Assembly (NCBI RefSeq): GCF_947507565.1
Contig: NC_089178.1
Coordinates: 124,001 to 188,000, forward strand
Source: Oscarella lobularis
Lineage: Eukaryota; Porifera; Homoscleromorpha; Homosclerophorida; Oscarellidae
Length of the DNA stretch: 64,000 nt
Direction of reading: 5' to 3'
The notes beneath the pieces are model-generated. The model made no database searches. It was not told the DNA's origin and saw only the letters and a program-made list of their open reading frames with translations. This document shows, one piece after another, positions 11,406 through 24,400 of the stretch. Position numbers and translations under genes: made by a program. Numbering within the stretch: position 1 is the first letter of the stretch; every line of letters begins with the position of its first letter.

Positions 11406-14400
11406 CTAGTCGCGACAGAAAAGAGACAGTTTCTGTATCTCCTCTAGTTGAACTTTGAGCGCCTCAATGCTCGAACGAGCCTTTATCACGGTTTTGTCTG
11501 CGATATATTCACCACCGCGATATCCAAAGTTCTAAAAATGTAGTCAGCTAAAATAATTAGAAGGCGATAGCTGCCCACGTGCACATACCGTACAGATTCC
11601 GGTCACAAGATCGGGCAAGCGACGAGCTTCTTCGCGTAAATTCTTTTCAATCATAGTGTGCAACGAATTGCACAGGTCATCGACGAACGCCCGTAGAGGT
11701 TTTCCATACGTGCTCTTTGTCAACGCTCCGATTTCGTTCATGACGTTTCGTAAGCCCCTTGCGTTTTGATCGATCAGGACATCGCGCGTCTTCCAATACG
11801 TCGATGAAACATCTGCGTACAACGTATGTTAAACAGAGAGAAAAATTATTTCGGTTGGATTGAGTACTGCACCGTTGCACAATTCGCGAGCTTCAGCCAA
11901 TTTTTCACGTTTGGCTATAGAATTAGAGAACGTTGCGGCTACGAGTTAGTGACCAGAAATGAAGATACGTGCCTTTGAGTTTTTCTCGAGCGGCCTTTTC
12001 TCCTAAGCGATTAATCAGCTTGTTTTCTATTTTCTTTCCTTTTCCTTCGTATTCGCTGAGAAAAGAGCAATTTCCCTTTGCCTTGTGCGCAAAAGGACTC
12101 ATTTCCTCTTCAAGACCAACGTAAACGCTATCCAAGGCGGAAACGACGTTGGAGAGAAATTCCAAACGGTCTTGAATCAAGGTACAACGTTTTTCGCCGA
12201 TTTCTAAATTAAAAAGAAACGAGAATTTTCGCTCTCAAGTACTACGATCTGATGCAATACGTGCAAGTAGTACCTGATTTCCGAATAAACTTTCGGCTCG
12301 TCGCATTAAGGCGTGGTCTTCCCCCTTCCCCTTTCCTTACAACACTTTCAAGCTCGTCCTTCAAATTAGGTTGAACTTCATCGCTATCTGGTGCTTCTGT
12401 TGTAGGAACGTCAATTTGAAGAGAAAGAGCGCTGAACGATTCTTCTGCCGGCACTCGAACGCGTCTGCTTTTCACCGGTTGGTACGAACCGGGTCTGTAA
12501 GGCCATATAAATCGTTCGACGTGTGCGGGGAAAGCGGCCTTCACACTGGCCTCCGCGTCGCGCCGTCGGCGACCAGATATCGCCGTCCACACTCGATCAG
12601 CGAGATCCTTCGCCATCTCGAGAGGCGACGGCAATTGAAGACTGAACGAAAAGCGATTATAAGAACCCTTGAGGAAGGACACTTCGATGGTGCCTCCGAA
12701 TTCTCCCCCTTCCACGACGTGAATGTCAACGTTGAACTCGATTTTGCGAATATGAATTAGGCCCGTCAAAGCGTTGGCGACTATCCAAGTTGCGGCCGCC
12801 GCGCCAGCCTTTACCGTCTCTTTGACGCCTTCGAGAGCGGCTTCGGCTACATAGAGCGGCCCTCTCGCTACGTCCAAAGCCACTTCAGCGACTTCCAACG
12901 CTGCGTAGGCCAAGCCGCGTAATGCTTCACAGGCGATATTGGCAATGACGCAGCCTGGATCGGAGATGCGAGTGCAACAGCTATTCCAGCCGGGGCATCC
13001 AATGCAAGCTCCCCACACTCTCGTACAGCAACCGTTCCATGCACGACGGGCATCCAATGCAAACTGTATGCAAGCAAAGACAGTCAAATATAGAAGCAAT
13101 TTAAGTAAGAAAGGCTATAGATAAGCTCTTACCGCTGCTGCAGCTCTTGATTGAACACAGGCTATTCACGTCGTCCTGAGCATCGTTCAAATCGTCTTGG
13201 GCACTATCGAGAGAGGCTTGCGCTCGGTCTACATCGGCCTGAGCTTCCTCAATCTTCGCCGTCGCTTCGTCGGCACCGTTCTCTATTATATTCGTCACTT
13301 TTTCCACAAGATCGTCCAGCCACTCCGTGGACAATTCGCCGTACACGCTAAATGACGCCGCCTCGAGAGAGCCGTAACTGGCTGCAACTCTTAAGTACGC
13401 TTGAAAGATGCCGAAAAAGGGAGCCCTTATTTCCATGATGTACTCCGTATCGGTAATCACTAGCGTAGCGCCGATTTCAATAAAGGAAAATAGCTTGACG
13501 TAACCGCTGGCTTCGATGAGAACTGTCGGAGGACTCGAACTGACGTCGATATCGGCCTTCAAGTAAGGACCGAGCGATGTGTCTGACGAATGCGCGTACA
13601 TTTGGAAGATACCACCGGCGAGACTCAACGGACTCATTTCCAAGTCAAGTTTCAGAAAGGCGCCGAGAGACACGTGAATGTCGGCGAAGATTACAAAACC
13701 CAAGAAATTTACCGTTCCCGTCATTTTGAAGCCGGCCGGTATAGTGCGTCCCGGAACAGTCTTGTCCAATAACGCATACGACACTTCGATTCCTTCGGTG
13801 AAACCGAGCTCGCCCAGCGGACGCGGAAGGTCCGTCTCGATGCCGAAAGCGGCCATGAGACTGTCAATCGTCAATTCGCTGACCGAACCGTAGAAATAGT
13901 TGTTCGATGGGTCCGTTGTATCGACGCCGGCGTAGATGGCTCCTTTGAGTTCGCTTCCCTCCGTTCCTATTTCTATTTCGCCGCCGATTTCGAATGCCGT
14001 CGGAGTTGCGCCCGGAATGAATTTAATAGACAGAAGCAAATTTCCGATCGTCAGCCATTCGATTCCGAATGCCTGTTCCCACAAGCCGGTCATCGAGAGC
14101 GACGCTTCCAATTCGCCGGTCGGTCTCGCGCTGAACGAGCCCTCGAAAAGAAGAAGAGGATCATGAACGAGTAATTGGCACACGATTCCCACAGACGGCG
14201 CCGTCGTCGACGAGAGAGCGAGCTGGAGTCCGGCCGATTGGAGAGTCATGCCACTGCCAAGTGGGATGTTCGCCAGAGCGGCCGTTACAGTGAAATCGCT
14301 AAATGAAGCGATCGTCGCCGTCAATTGGAGACTCGAGCTACCGACAATCGGTTCGAGGAACTTGCATATGACGTCGCTTCCGCATGACGGTAAAGTAAAG

Positions 14401-15887
14401 ACGCCGGCCAAAGTGAGACCTTGCTTGATTTGTAATGTACTAAGAGTCTCGCCTTGAAACGTTGTTCCGGAAAAATCTGCGTTGGACACGATGACGCCCA
14501 ATTTCACACCCTGATCAAAAAGCGCAACGCTCGATATCGATTTTCCGGTCAGTGTTTCCAACAAGTCGGCGAAGCCGGTATTGGCGAAGTCAAGGCCCAG
14601 AGCGGCCGACGCTTGTCCGTTGACCTTCTTAAACACGAAATTCAGCGTCACTCCGCCGAATTCTCCAAAGCGCGGTTCTCCGGATAAGAAGAGCTCGCTC
14701 GTTGCGATTGCTTGTCCGACGGGAATGCTAATGCACGGATTGGCGATTACAAAGTCGCTCAGGAAGTCAATACTTATTCCAGACGGTAGAAACGTGGCGC
14801 CGACCGTCGCGAGTATATCGCCAATATTGAACAAGCTGCCGCAGCCCGTGAGAACGAACCCTTGACTAGCGTCCTCTTTGGGTTCGACAGCGACGCTGAA
14901 CGACGTCGATCCGATTGACCATTGTCCGTGAGCGTTGATTTGAACTTTCTTGGTCGCTGTCGTCACGACTATGTCGACGTACGGATCAAGGATGCTCAAA
15001 AAATCCGGAATCAGCACGAGTTCACTGCCCCAGCTCACCCTGGCAGACAAAAGACCATTTGTCTTGTCGTAATCTAATGAGCTAACGGCTCCGTTCAGAA
15101 GATTGTCGATGCCAGGTGGAAGTGGTAGAGAGTCGACGGATATGCCCAAACCGCGAGCTACATTCATAACTGTAAACGAAAGACTGTCGTCTAATTTTTG
15201 CAGAGAAACTCCCGCGTCCGGAGTGATTTTGATCAGGAACTTGATGGGATCAACGCAATCTGGAATTGGGCTACGATGGACAAGCCTTCCGGATACGGTT
15301 CCGTGGCGCTGAGAATGCCCTCGATGCAATCAGGTAACAAGTTCGGCGACACATCACCCGTTGAGACGAGAAGACCCAAGTCGGGAACGGTAACGGTTCC
15401 GAGAAGTGGAACGCTCGAAACGTCTAAGCCCGACACCGTCTGTATGAGATTTGATAGTTGGAATGAGCCGAAGTCGACGCCCAGTGTCACAACTTGTTTT
15501 GCTCCTCCATTGTAGCGATGATAGAGCAAGTGCATGTTGTACTGTCCCCAGCCGGATATGGTCGGTGTACCGGTAAAACAGAAAGCGAAGTTGTTATTTG
15601 TACGATCAAAGGATCCTGTCACTGCGACGTTTTGCAGGCTAAAGCTATCGAAACCGGCATCGTTAAGTGCTGCTTCCGCTCCGGAGGGAAGAAGCTGTTG
15701 GCCGAGCGTTCCAACAAAAGATCCGACGCTGATCTCGCCGTCTGCTGGATTCCCAGACAACAAAAACACATTATCGGCACCCTTGAAAGTTAACGAAACT
15801 CGTTCAGTGCCAACCACCCAAACGCCGCTGACGTCAATGCTGCTAAACCACTTCCTTTTCCTGGTCGGTCCTTCAATTAACACTGAA
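11406..15887 (-). pseudogene. Family gene C: 5'-truncated, twice-frameshifted copy
   Basis: Exons are recognisable at 15887-13133 (truncated), 13063-12240 (approximate end), 12203-11973, 11914-11873, 11812-11589 and 11531-11406. Three lesions are visible. First, the promoter, signal peptide and roughly the first 130 codons are gone: similarity to the paralogues stops near 15887 and passes straight into spacer sequence like that at 41195. Second, near 15251 the copy lacks 7 nt relative to E and F, shifting the frame. Third, in exon 2 near 13040 it has 4 extra nt relative to D, just after the first GCPS motif, again shifting the frame. The rest of exon 1 (742 codons) and exons 3-6 stay open, so the decay looks recent. 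Exon 3 seems to use a GC donor (AAAG|GCACGT). An assembly error could explain one lesion but hardly all three. Confidence 0.8.
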
Positions 15888-16477
15888 AAACCCGCTGAGT
15901 CTTCTTAGAATTCCGATGCAAATGTTGCTACTTACGATTCCTTAGCTTTCATTGAGCGCGTTTCTGAGCGTATTTTCGGCAGATCCAGTGAGAAGATGTT
16001 GTTTTGAAAGCATTTGTACAGAGTCACGCCGTTGGTTGAGAGAGAAGTAAGATCTTATCGCGTTTCGTAAACATCGTCGTAGATATCTATAGGGTCTATT
16101 GAAGCGGTTCTCTCCTATTTTCATGGTGGTGCTAATGGCTGCTGAGTCTGGGAAATCCATCGATGGTCTATCAATGTCTGGATATGACTAGGGCCGAGTC
16201 TTCGAAGTCAGCGATCACAAAATGACTGTATAGCCTTGAACAGGGCTCATTAAAGTCTTTCCAAAATGAAAAGGCGGCTTGACAGTAGAGAGGAGGAGGA
16301 GACTGTTCATGCGCCTACACGAATACGATGAAGGGGGTCCTCTTTCCCAACATTCCGCTAATAGACTGCCCATGTTCCAAAAACGATTTCTTGCTGTGTT
16401 GTACGCGGTTGTACGCGAGCTTCGGCTAGGAAGTACTCAAGTAGTCGTTTCGTTTAGCGCGCGCTAAATCGAAACAG
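15888..16477. pseudogene. C/D spacer, left part: ghost of an A/B-type exon 1 plus palindrome
   Basis: Read on the minus strand, 16010-15945 encodes LLTGSAENTLRNAL, matching LLPAGSAENALKKAGF of gene B exon 1. Order-conserved similarity to gene B continues to about 16235 (the CGTTTCGTAAACATCGTCGT block and the GGGCCGAGTCTTC block). The part at 16253-16352 is the conserved spacer block. A near-perfect palindrome, GTTTCG-TTTAGCGCGCGCTAAA-T-CGAAAC, spans 16447-16475 and directly abuts the satellite. Confidence 0.6.
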
Positions 16478-19400
16478 GACAAATTGTCCAAGGACATATT
16501 GTCTCAGGACAAAATCTCCCAGGACAAATTGTCCCCGAGACAAATTGTCCCAAGGACTAATTGTCTCAGGACAAATTGTCCCAGGACAAATTGTCCTAGG
16601 ACAAATTGTCCCCAGGACAAATTGTCCCAGGACAAATTGTCCCAGGACAAATTGTCCCAGGACAAATTGTCCCCAGGACAAATTGTCCCCAGAACAAATT
16701 GTCCCAGGACAAATTGTCCCAGGACAAATTGTCCCCAGGACAAATTGTCCCAGGACAAATTGTCCCCAGGACAAATTGTCCCCAGGACAAATTGTCCCAG
16801 GACAAATTGTCCCACGACAAATTGTCCCAGGACAAATTGTCCCCAGGACAAATTGTCCCCAGGACAAATTGTCCCAGGACAAATTGTCCCAGGACAAATT
16901 GTCCCCGGACAAATTGTCCCAGGACAAATTGTCCCAGGACAAATTGTCGTAAGACAAATTGTCCCAGGACAATTTGTCCCGAGGACAAATTGTCCTGGGG
17001 ACAAATTGTCCACAGGACAAATTGTCCCAAGACAAATTGTCCCCAAGACAAATTGTCCCCAGAACAAAATGTCCCAGGACAAATTGTCCCAGGACAAATT
17101 GTCCGCAGGACAAATTGTCCCAGGACAAATTGTCCCCAGGACAAATTGTCCACAGGACAAATTGTCCCCAGAACAAATTGTCCCAGGACAAATTGTCCCA
17201 GGACAAATTGTCCCCAGGACAAATTGTCCCGAGACAAATTGTCCCCAGGATAAATTGTCCCCAGGAAAATTGTACCAGGACAAATTGTCCCAGGACAAAT
17301 TGTCCGAGGAAAAATTGTCCTAGGACAAATTGTCCCAGGACAAATTGTCCCAGGACAAATTGTCGTAAGACAAATTGTCCCCAGGACAAATTGTCCCAGG
17401 ACAAATTGTCCCCAGAACAAATTGTCCCAGGACAAATTGTCCCAGGACAAATTGTCCCCAGGACAAATTGTCCCCAGGACAAATTGTCCCCGGGACAAAT
17501 TGTCCCAGGACAAATTGTCCCAGGAAAAATTGTACGAGGAAAAATTGTCCTAGGACAAATTGTCCCCAGGACAAATTGTCCCCAGAACAAATTGTCCCCA
17601 GGACAAATTGTCCCAGGACAAATTGTCCCCAGGACAAATTGTCCCCAGGACAAATTGTCCCAGGACAAATTGTCCCAGGACAAATTGTCCCCAGGACAAA
17701 TTGTCCCAGGACAAATTGTTCCCAGGACAAATTGTCCCCAGAACAAATTGTCCCAGGACAAATTGTCCCAGGACAAATTGTCCCCAGGACAAATTGTCCC
17801 AGGACAAATTGTCCCCAGGACAAATTGTCCCCAGGACAAATTGTCCCAGGACAAATTGTCCCAGGACAAATTGTCCCAGGACAAATTGTGCCAGGACAAT
17901 TTGTCCTCGGGACAAATTGTCTTCAGGACAAATTGGCCCCAGGACAAATTGTCCCAGGACAAATTGTCCCCAGAACAAATTGTCCCAAGACAAATTGTCC
18001 CCAAGACAAATTGTCCCCAGGACAAATTGTCCCAGGACAAATTCTCCCAGGACAAATTGTCCCAGGACAAATTGTCCCCAGGACAAATTGTCCCAAGACA
18101 AATTGTCCCCAAGACAAATTGTCCCCAGGACAAATTGTCCCAGGACAAATTGTCCCCAGGACAAATTGTCCCAAGACAAATTGTCCCCAAGACAAATTGT
18201 CCCCAGGACAAATTGTCCCAGGACAAATTGTCCCCAGGACAAATTGTCCCAGGACAAATTCTCCCAGGACAAATTGTCCCAGGACAAATTGTCCCCAGGA
18301 CAAATTGTCCCCAGAACAAATTGTCCCAGGACAAATTGTCCCAGGACAAATTGTCCCAGGACAAATTGTCCCAGGACAAATTGTCCCAGGACAAATTGTC
18401 CCCAGGACAAATTGTCCCCAGAACAAATTGTCCCAGGACAAATTGTCCCAGGACAAATTGTCCCCAGGACAAATTGTCCCAGGACAAATTGTGCCAGGAC
18501 AATTTGTGCTCGGGACAAATTGGCCCCAGGACAAATTGGCCCCAGGACAAATTGTCCCGGGACAAATTGTCCCCAGGACAAATTGTCCCAAGACAAATTG
18601 TCCCCAAGACAAATTGTCCCCAGGACAAATTGTCCCAGGACAAATTGTCCCAGGACAAATTGTCCCCAGGACAAATTGTCCCAGGACAAATTCTCCCAGG
18701 ACAAATTGTCTTAGGACAAATTGTCCCAGGACAAATTGTCCCCAGGACAAATTGTCCCAGGACAAATTGTCCCAGGACAAATTGTCCCCAGGACAAATTG
18801 TCCCCAGGACAAATTGTCCCCAGGACAAATTGTCCCAGGACAAATTGTCCGAGGAAAAATTGTCCTAGGACAAATTGTCCCAGGACAAATTGTCCCAGGA
18901 CAAATTGTCGTAAGACAAATTGTCCCAGAACAAATTGTCCCAGGACAAACTGTCCCAGGACAAATTGTCCCAGGACAAATTGTCCCCAGGACAAATTGTC
19001 CCAGGACAAATTGTCCCAGGACAAATTGTCCCAGGACAAATTGTCCCCAGGACAAATTGTCCCAGGACAAATTGTCGTAAGACAAATTGTCCCAGGACAA
19101 TTTGTCCCGAGGACAAATTGTCCCAGGACAAATTGTCCCAGGACAAATTGTCGTAAGACAAATTGTCCCAGGACAATTTGTCCCGAGGACAAATTGTCCT
19201 GGGGACAAATTGTCCTGGGGACAAATTGTCCCAAGACAAATTGTCCCCAAGACAAATTGTCCCCAGGACAAATTGTCCCAGGACAAATTGTCCCCAGGAC
19301 AAATTGTCCCAAGACAAATTGTCCCCAAGACAAATTGTCCCCAGGACAAATTGTCCCAGGACAAATTGTCCCCAGGACAAATTGTCCCAAGACAAATTGT

Positions 19401-19537
19401 CGTAAGACAAATTGTCCCAGGACAAATTGTCCCAGGACAAATTGTCTTAGGACAAATTGTCCCAGGACAAATTGTCCCCAGGACAAATTGTCCCAGGACA
19501 ATTTGTCCTGGGGACAAATTGTCCCCAGGACAAATTC
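16478..19537. repeat. GGACAA-type satellite, left block
   Basis: About 3.06 kb of head-to-tail monomers of 15 or 16 bp (GGACAAATTGTCCCA, with three or four C). The core GGACAA-A-TTGTCC is a 13-bp inverted repeat. Variants are GTCGTAAGACAAATTG and flipped cores with a central T instead of A (for example at 16971, 17897, 18501, 19096, 19173 and 19499). Monomers at the left edge are the most diverged. By length this is about 195 copies. No frame is interrupted by stops, so its long ORFs are not evidence of coding. Confidence 0.97.
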
Positions 19538-20259
19538 TGAATAAATGCAGAATTAATTCAGAATTAATTCCGAATTAATGCAGAATTTATTCTGAATTAA
19601 TGCAGAATTTATTCGGAACTGATGCCGAATTTATTCTGAATAAATGCGGAATTTATTCTGAATTAATGCAGAATTTATTCTGAATTAATGCAGAACTTAT
19701 TCTGAATTAATGCAGAATTTATTCTGAATAAATGTAGCATTTATTCTGAATTAATTCAGAATTAATTCTGAATTAATGCAGAATTTATTCTGAATTAATG
19801 CAGAATTTATTCGGAACTAATGCAGAATTTATTCGGAACTAATGCCGAATTTATTCTGAATAAATGCGGAATTTATTCTGAATTAATGCAGAATTTATTC
19901 TGAATTAATGCAGAACTTATTCTGAATTAATGCAGAATTTATTCTGAATAAATGTAGCATTTATTCTGAATTAATTCAGAATTAATTCTGAATTAATGCA
20001 GAATTTATTCTGAATTAATGCAGAATTTATTCTGAATAAATGCAGAATTAATTCTGAATTAATGCAGAATAAATGCGAAATTTATTCTGAATTAATGCAG
20101 AATTAATTCAGAATTTATTCTGAATAAATGCAGAATTAATTCTGAATTAATGCAGAAAAAATGCGGATTTTATTCTGAATTAATGCAGAATTTATTCTGA
20201 ATTAATGCAGAATTAATTCTGAATAAATACAGAATTAATTCTGAATTAATGCGGAATAA
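19538..20259. repeat. AT-rich satellite, left block
   Basis: Tandem monomers of about 22 bp, each containing ATTCTG-AATTAATG-CAGAAT, an inverted repeat with a 6-bp stem. GAATTAATTC palindromes are frequent. A run of about 180 bp near 19600-19790 is repeated near 19800-19990, so there is higher-order structure. The left junction (GGACAAATT|CTGAATAAATG) runs from a truncated outer monomer into the AT satellite. Confidence 0.95.
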
Positions 20260-20612
20260 AAGATCGTGAACTTACGTAGACAAGGTGCTTCAGCTTTCTT
20301 TTCAACATTCTATATTCTTTACGAGAGCTACGCTGCCATGAAGCATCCATGATCGTATGTAAGGTGAAGAAAACGACAGGCGCTCCGTCGTGAGTCGACG
20401 ATACGTCGGCGATCGTTCTAAAAGATCGCTCGTACACCCCGAAACGCCATGACGACGAAAAACTTAGCAATAACCGTTCAGAACGTGACGGAACACGACA
20501 AGAAGTCGATCAAGAACCTCAAACTCGCTCGCTAAGCGATGCACAGGAGACGAACGACGAGCAGGGCTTTTCGAGTGTAACGCGCGCTAAAACATCGCGA
20601 AAAAATCTCACA
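20260..20612. other. Non-repetitive island inside the nested satellites
   Basis: About 350 bp of ordinary-composition sequence. The minus strand has a 65-codon open stretch starting at 20470 (MLSFSSSWRFGVYERSFRTI) that ends near 20276 at a good splice donor (GTAAGT), so it could be a captured first exon. The plus strand has a 28-codon ORF at 20449-20535 (MTTKNLAITVQNV) with a purine-poor but plausible start context. It ends in TAACGCGCGCTAAAA, a degenerate form of the spacer palindrome. Neither ORF is recognised, and coding is unproven. Confidence 0.45.
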
Positions 20613-21448
20613 TTCTCTGAATAAACACAGAATTTATTCTGACTTAATGCAGGATTTATTCTGAATGAATTCAGAATTTATTCTGAATTAATTCAGAATT
20701 TATACTGAATTAATGTAGAATTAATTCTGAATAAAAGCAGAATAAATTGTGAATTATTGAAGAATAAAATCGGAATTTATTCTGAATTAATGAAAAAATT
20801 ATTCTGACTTAATGCAGAATTTATTCTTAAATAATGTAGAATTAATTCCGAATAAATGCAGAATTAATTCTGAATTAATGCATAATAAATGCGGAATTTA
20901 TTCTGAATTAATGCAGAATTTATTCCTAATTAATTTAGAAATTATTCTGAATTAATGCAGAATTAATTCTGAATTAATGCAGAATTGATTCTGAATAAAT
21001 GCAGAATTTATTCTGAATTAATTCAGAATTTATTCTGAATTAAAACAGAATTTATTCTGCATTTATTCTGAATTATTGCAGAATTTATTCTGAATTAATA
21101 CCAAATTAATTCTAAATTAATGCAGAATTTATTCTGAATTAATGCAAAATTAATTCTGAATTAATGCAGAATTTATTCTGAATTAATGCAGAATTAATTC
21201 AGAATTAACGCAGAATTTATAATGGATTAATGCAGAATTTATTCTGAATTAATGCAGAAATTATTCTAGATTATTGCAGAATTTATTCTGAATTAATGCA
21301 GAACTTATTCTTAATTAATGCAGAACTTATTCTTAATTAATGCAGAATTACTTCTGAATAAATGCAGAATTAATTCTGAATTAATGCAGAATAAATGCAG
21401 AATTTATTCTGCATTAATGCAGAATTAATTCTGAAGTAATTTAGAATT
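20613..21448. repeat. AT-rich satellite, right block
   Basis: Same ATTCTG-N8-CAGAAT monomer family as the left block, but more diverged (frequent ATTCTTAATTAA and ATTATT variants). The right junction is GAATTT|CCAGGACAAATTG, where the outer satellite resumes in the same orientation. Confidence 0.95.
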
Positions 21449-24400
21449 TCCAGGACAAATTGTCCCAGAACAAATTGTCCCCAGGACAAATTGTCCCCAG
21501 GACAAATTGTCCCCAGGACAAATTGTCACAGGACAAATTGGCCCCAGGACAAATTGTTCCAGGACAAATTGTCCCCAGGACAAATTGTTCCAGGACAAAT
21601 TGTCCCAGGACAAATTGTCCCAGGACAAATTGTCCCCAAGACAAATTGTCCCCAGGACAAATTGTCCCAGGACAAATTGTGCCAGGACAATTTGTCCTGG
21701 GGACAAATTGTCCCAAGGACAAATTGGCCAGGGACAAATTGTCCCAGGACAAATTGTCCCCAGGACAAATTGTCCCAAGACAAATTGTCCCCAAGACAAA
21801 TTGTCCCCAGGACAAATTGTCCCAGGACAAATTGTCCCCAGGACAAATTGTCCCAGGACAAATTGTCCCAGGACAAATTGTCCCAGGACAAATTGTCCCC
21901 AGGACAAAATGTCCCCAGAAAAAATTGTCCCAGGACAAATTGTCCCAGGACAAATTGTCCCCAGGACAAATTGTCCCCAGGACAAATTGTCCCCAGGACA
22001 AATTGTCCCCAGGACAAATTGTCCCAGGACAAATTGTCCCAGGACAAATTGTCCCAGGACAAATTATCCCCAGGACAAATTGTCGCCAGGACAAATTGTC
22101 CCAGGACAAATTGTCCCAGGACAAATTGTCCCCGGACAAATTGTCCCAGGACAAATTGTCCCAGGACAAATTGTCGTAAGACAAATTGTCCCAGGACAAT
22201 TTGTCCCGAGGACAAATTGTCCTGGGGACAAATTGTCCCAAGACAAATTGTCCCCAAGACAAATTGTCCCCAGGACAAATTGTCCCAGGACAAATTGTCC
22301 CCCGGACAAATTGTCCCAGGACAAATTGTCCCAGGACAAATTGTCCCAGGACAAATTGTCCCCAGGACAAATTGTCCCCAGGACAAATTGTCCCAGGACA
22401 AATTGTCCCAGGACAAATTGTCCCCGGACAAATTGTCCCAGGACAAATTGTCGTAAGACAAATTGTCCCAGGACAAATTGTCCCCAGGACAAATTGTCCC
22501 AGGACAAATTGTCCCAGGACAAATTGTCGTAAGACAAATTGTCCCAGGACAAATTGTCCCCAGGACAAATTGTCCCCAGGACAAATTGTCCCAAGACAAA
22601 TTGTCCCCAAGACAAATTGTCCCCAGGACAAATTGTCCCAACACAAATTATCCCCAGGACAAATTGTCGCCAGGACAAATTGTCCCAGGACAAATTGTCC
22701 CAGGACAAATTGTCCCAGGACAAATTGTCGTAAGACAAATTGTCCCAGGACAAATTGTCGTAAGACAAATTGTCCCAGGACAAATTGTCCCCGGACAAAT
22801 TGTCCCAGGACAAATTGTCCCAGGACAAATTGTCCCAGGACAAATTGTCGTAAGACAAATTGTCCCAGGACAAATTGTCCCCAGGACAAATTGTCCCAGG
22901 ACAAATTGTCCCAGGACAAATTGTCCCTAGGACAAATTGTCCCCAGGACAAATTGTCCCAGGACAAATTGTCCCCGGACAAATTGTCTCAGGACAAATTG
23001 TCCCAGGACAAATTGTCGTAAGACAAAATGTCCCAGGACAAATTGTCCCAGGACAAATTGTCCCCAGGACAAATTGTCCCCAGAACAAATTGTCCCAGGA
23101 CAAATTGTCCCAGGACAAATTGTCCCCAGGACAAATTGTCCCAGGACAAATTGTCCCAGGACAAATTGTCCCCAGGACAAATTGTCCCAGGACAAATTGT
23201 CCCCAGGACAAATTGTCCCCAGGACAAATTTTCCCAGGACAAATTGTCCCAGGACAAATTGTCCCAGGACAAATTGTGCCAGGACAATTTGTCCTCGGGA
23301 CAAATTGTCCCCAGGACAAATTGGCCCCAGGACAAATTGTCCCAGGACAAATTGTCCCCAGGACAAATTGTCCCAAGACAAATTGTCCCCAAGACAAATT
23401 GTCCCCAGGACAAATTGTCCCAGGACAAATTGTCCCCAGGACAAATTGTCCCAGGAAAAATTGTCCCAGGACAAATTGTCCCAGGACAAATTGTCCCCAG
23501 GACAAATTGTCCCGAGAACAAATTGTCCCAGGACAAATTGTCCCAGGACAAATTGTCCCCAGGACAAATTGTCCCAGGACAAATTGTCCCCAGGACAAAT
23601 TGTCCCAAGGACAAATTGTCCCCAGGACAAATTGTCCCCAGGACAAATTGTCCCAGGACAAATTGTCCCAGGACAAATTGTCCCAGGACAAATTATCCCC
23701 AGGACAAATTGTCGCCAGGACAAATTGTCCCAGGACAAATTGTCCCAGGACAAATTGTCCCCGGACAAATTGTCCCAGGACAAATTGTCCCAGGACAAAT
23801 TGTCGTAAGACAAATTGTCCCAGGACAAATTGTCCCCGGACAAATTGTCCCAGGACAAATTGTCCCAGGACAAATTGTACCCGGACAAATTGTCCCAGGA
23901 CAGATTGTCCCAGGACAAATTGTCCCAGGACAAATTGTCGTAAGACAAATTGTCCCAGGACAAATTGTCCCCAGGACAAATTGTCCCAGGACAAATTGTC
24001 CCCGGACAAATTGTCCCAGGACAAATTGTCCCAGGACAAATTGTCGTAAGACAAATTGTCCCAGGACAAATTGTCCCCAGGACAAATTGTCCCCAGGACA
24101 AATTGTCCCAAGACAAATTGTCCCCAAGACAAATTGTTCTTAGGACAAATTGTCCCAGGACAAATTGTCCCCAGGACAAATTGTCCCAGGACAAATTGTC
24201 CCAAGACAAATTGTCCCAGGACAAATTGGCCCCAGGAGAAATTGTCCCAAGACAAATTGTCCCCAAGACAAATTGTCCCCAGGACAAATTGTCCCAGGAC
24301 AAATTGTCCCAGGACAAATTGTCCCAGGACAAATTATCCCCAGGACAAATTGTCGCCAGGACAAATTGTCCCAGGACAAATTGTCCCAGGACAAATTGTC

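Noticed and set aside
16454..19544. ORFs of about 860-1015 codons on both strands over the left satellite
   Set aside because: They are simple read-through of a 15-16 bp repeat that lacks stops in all six frames; there is no start context, domain or codon bias.
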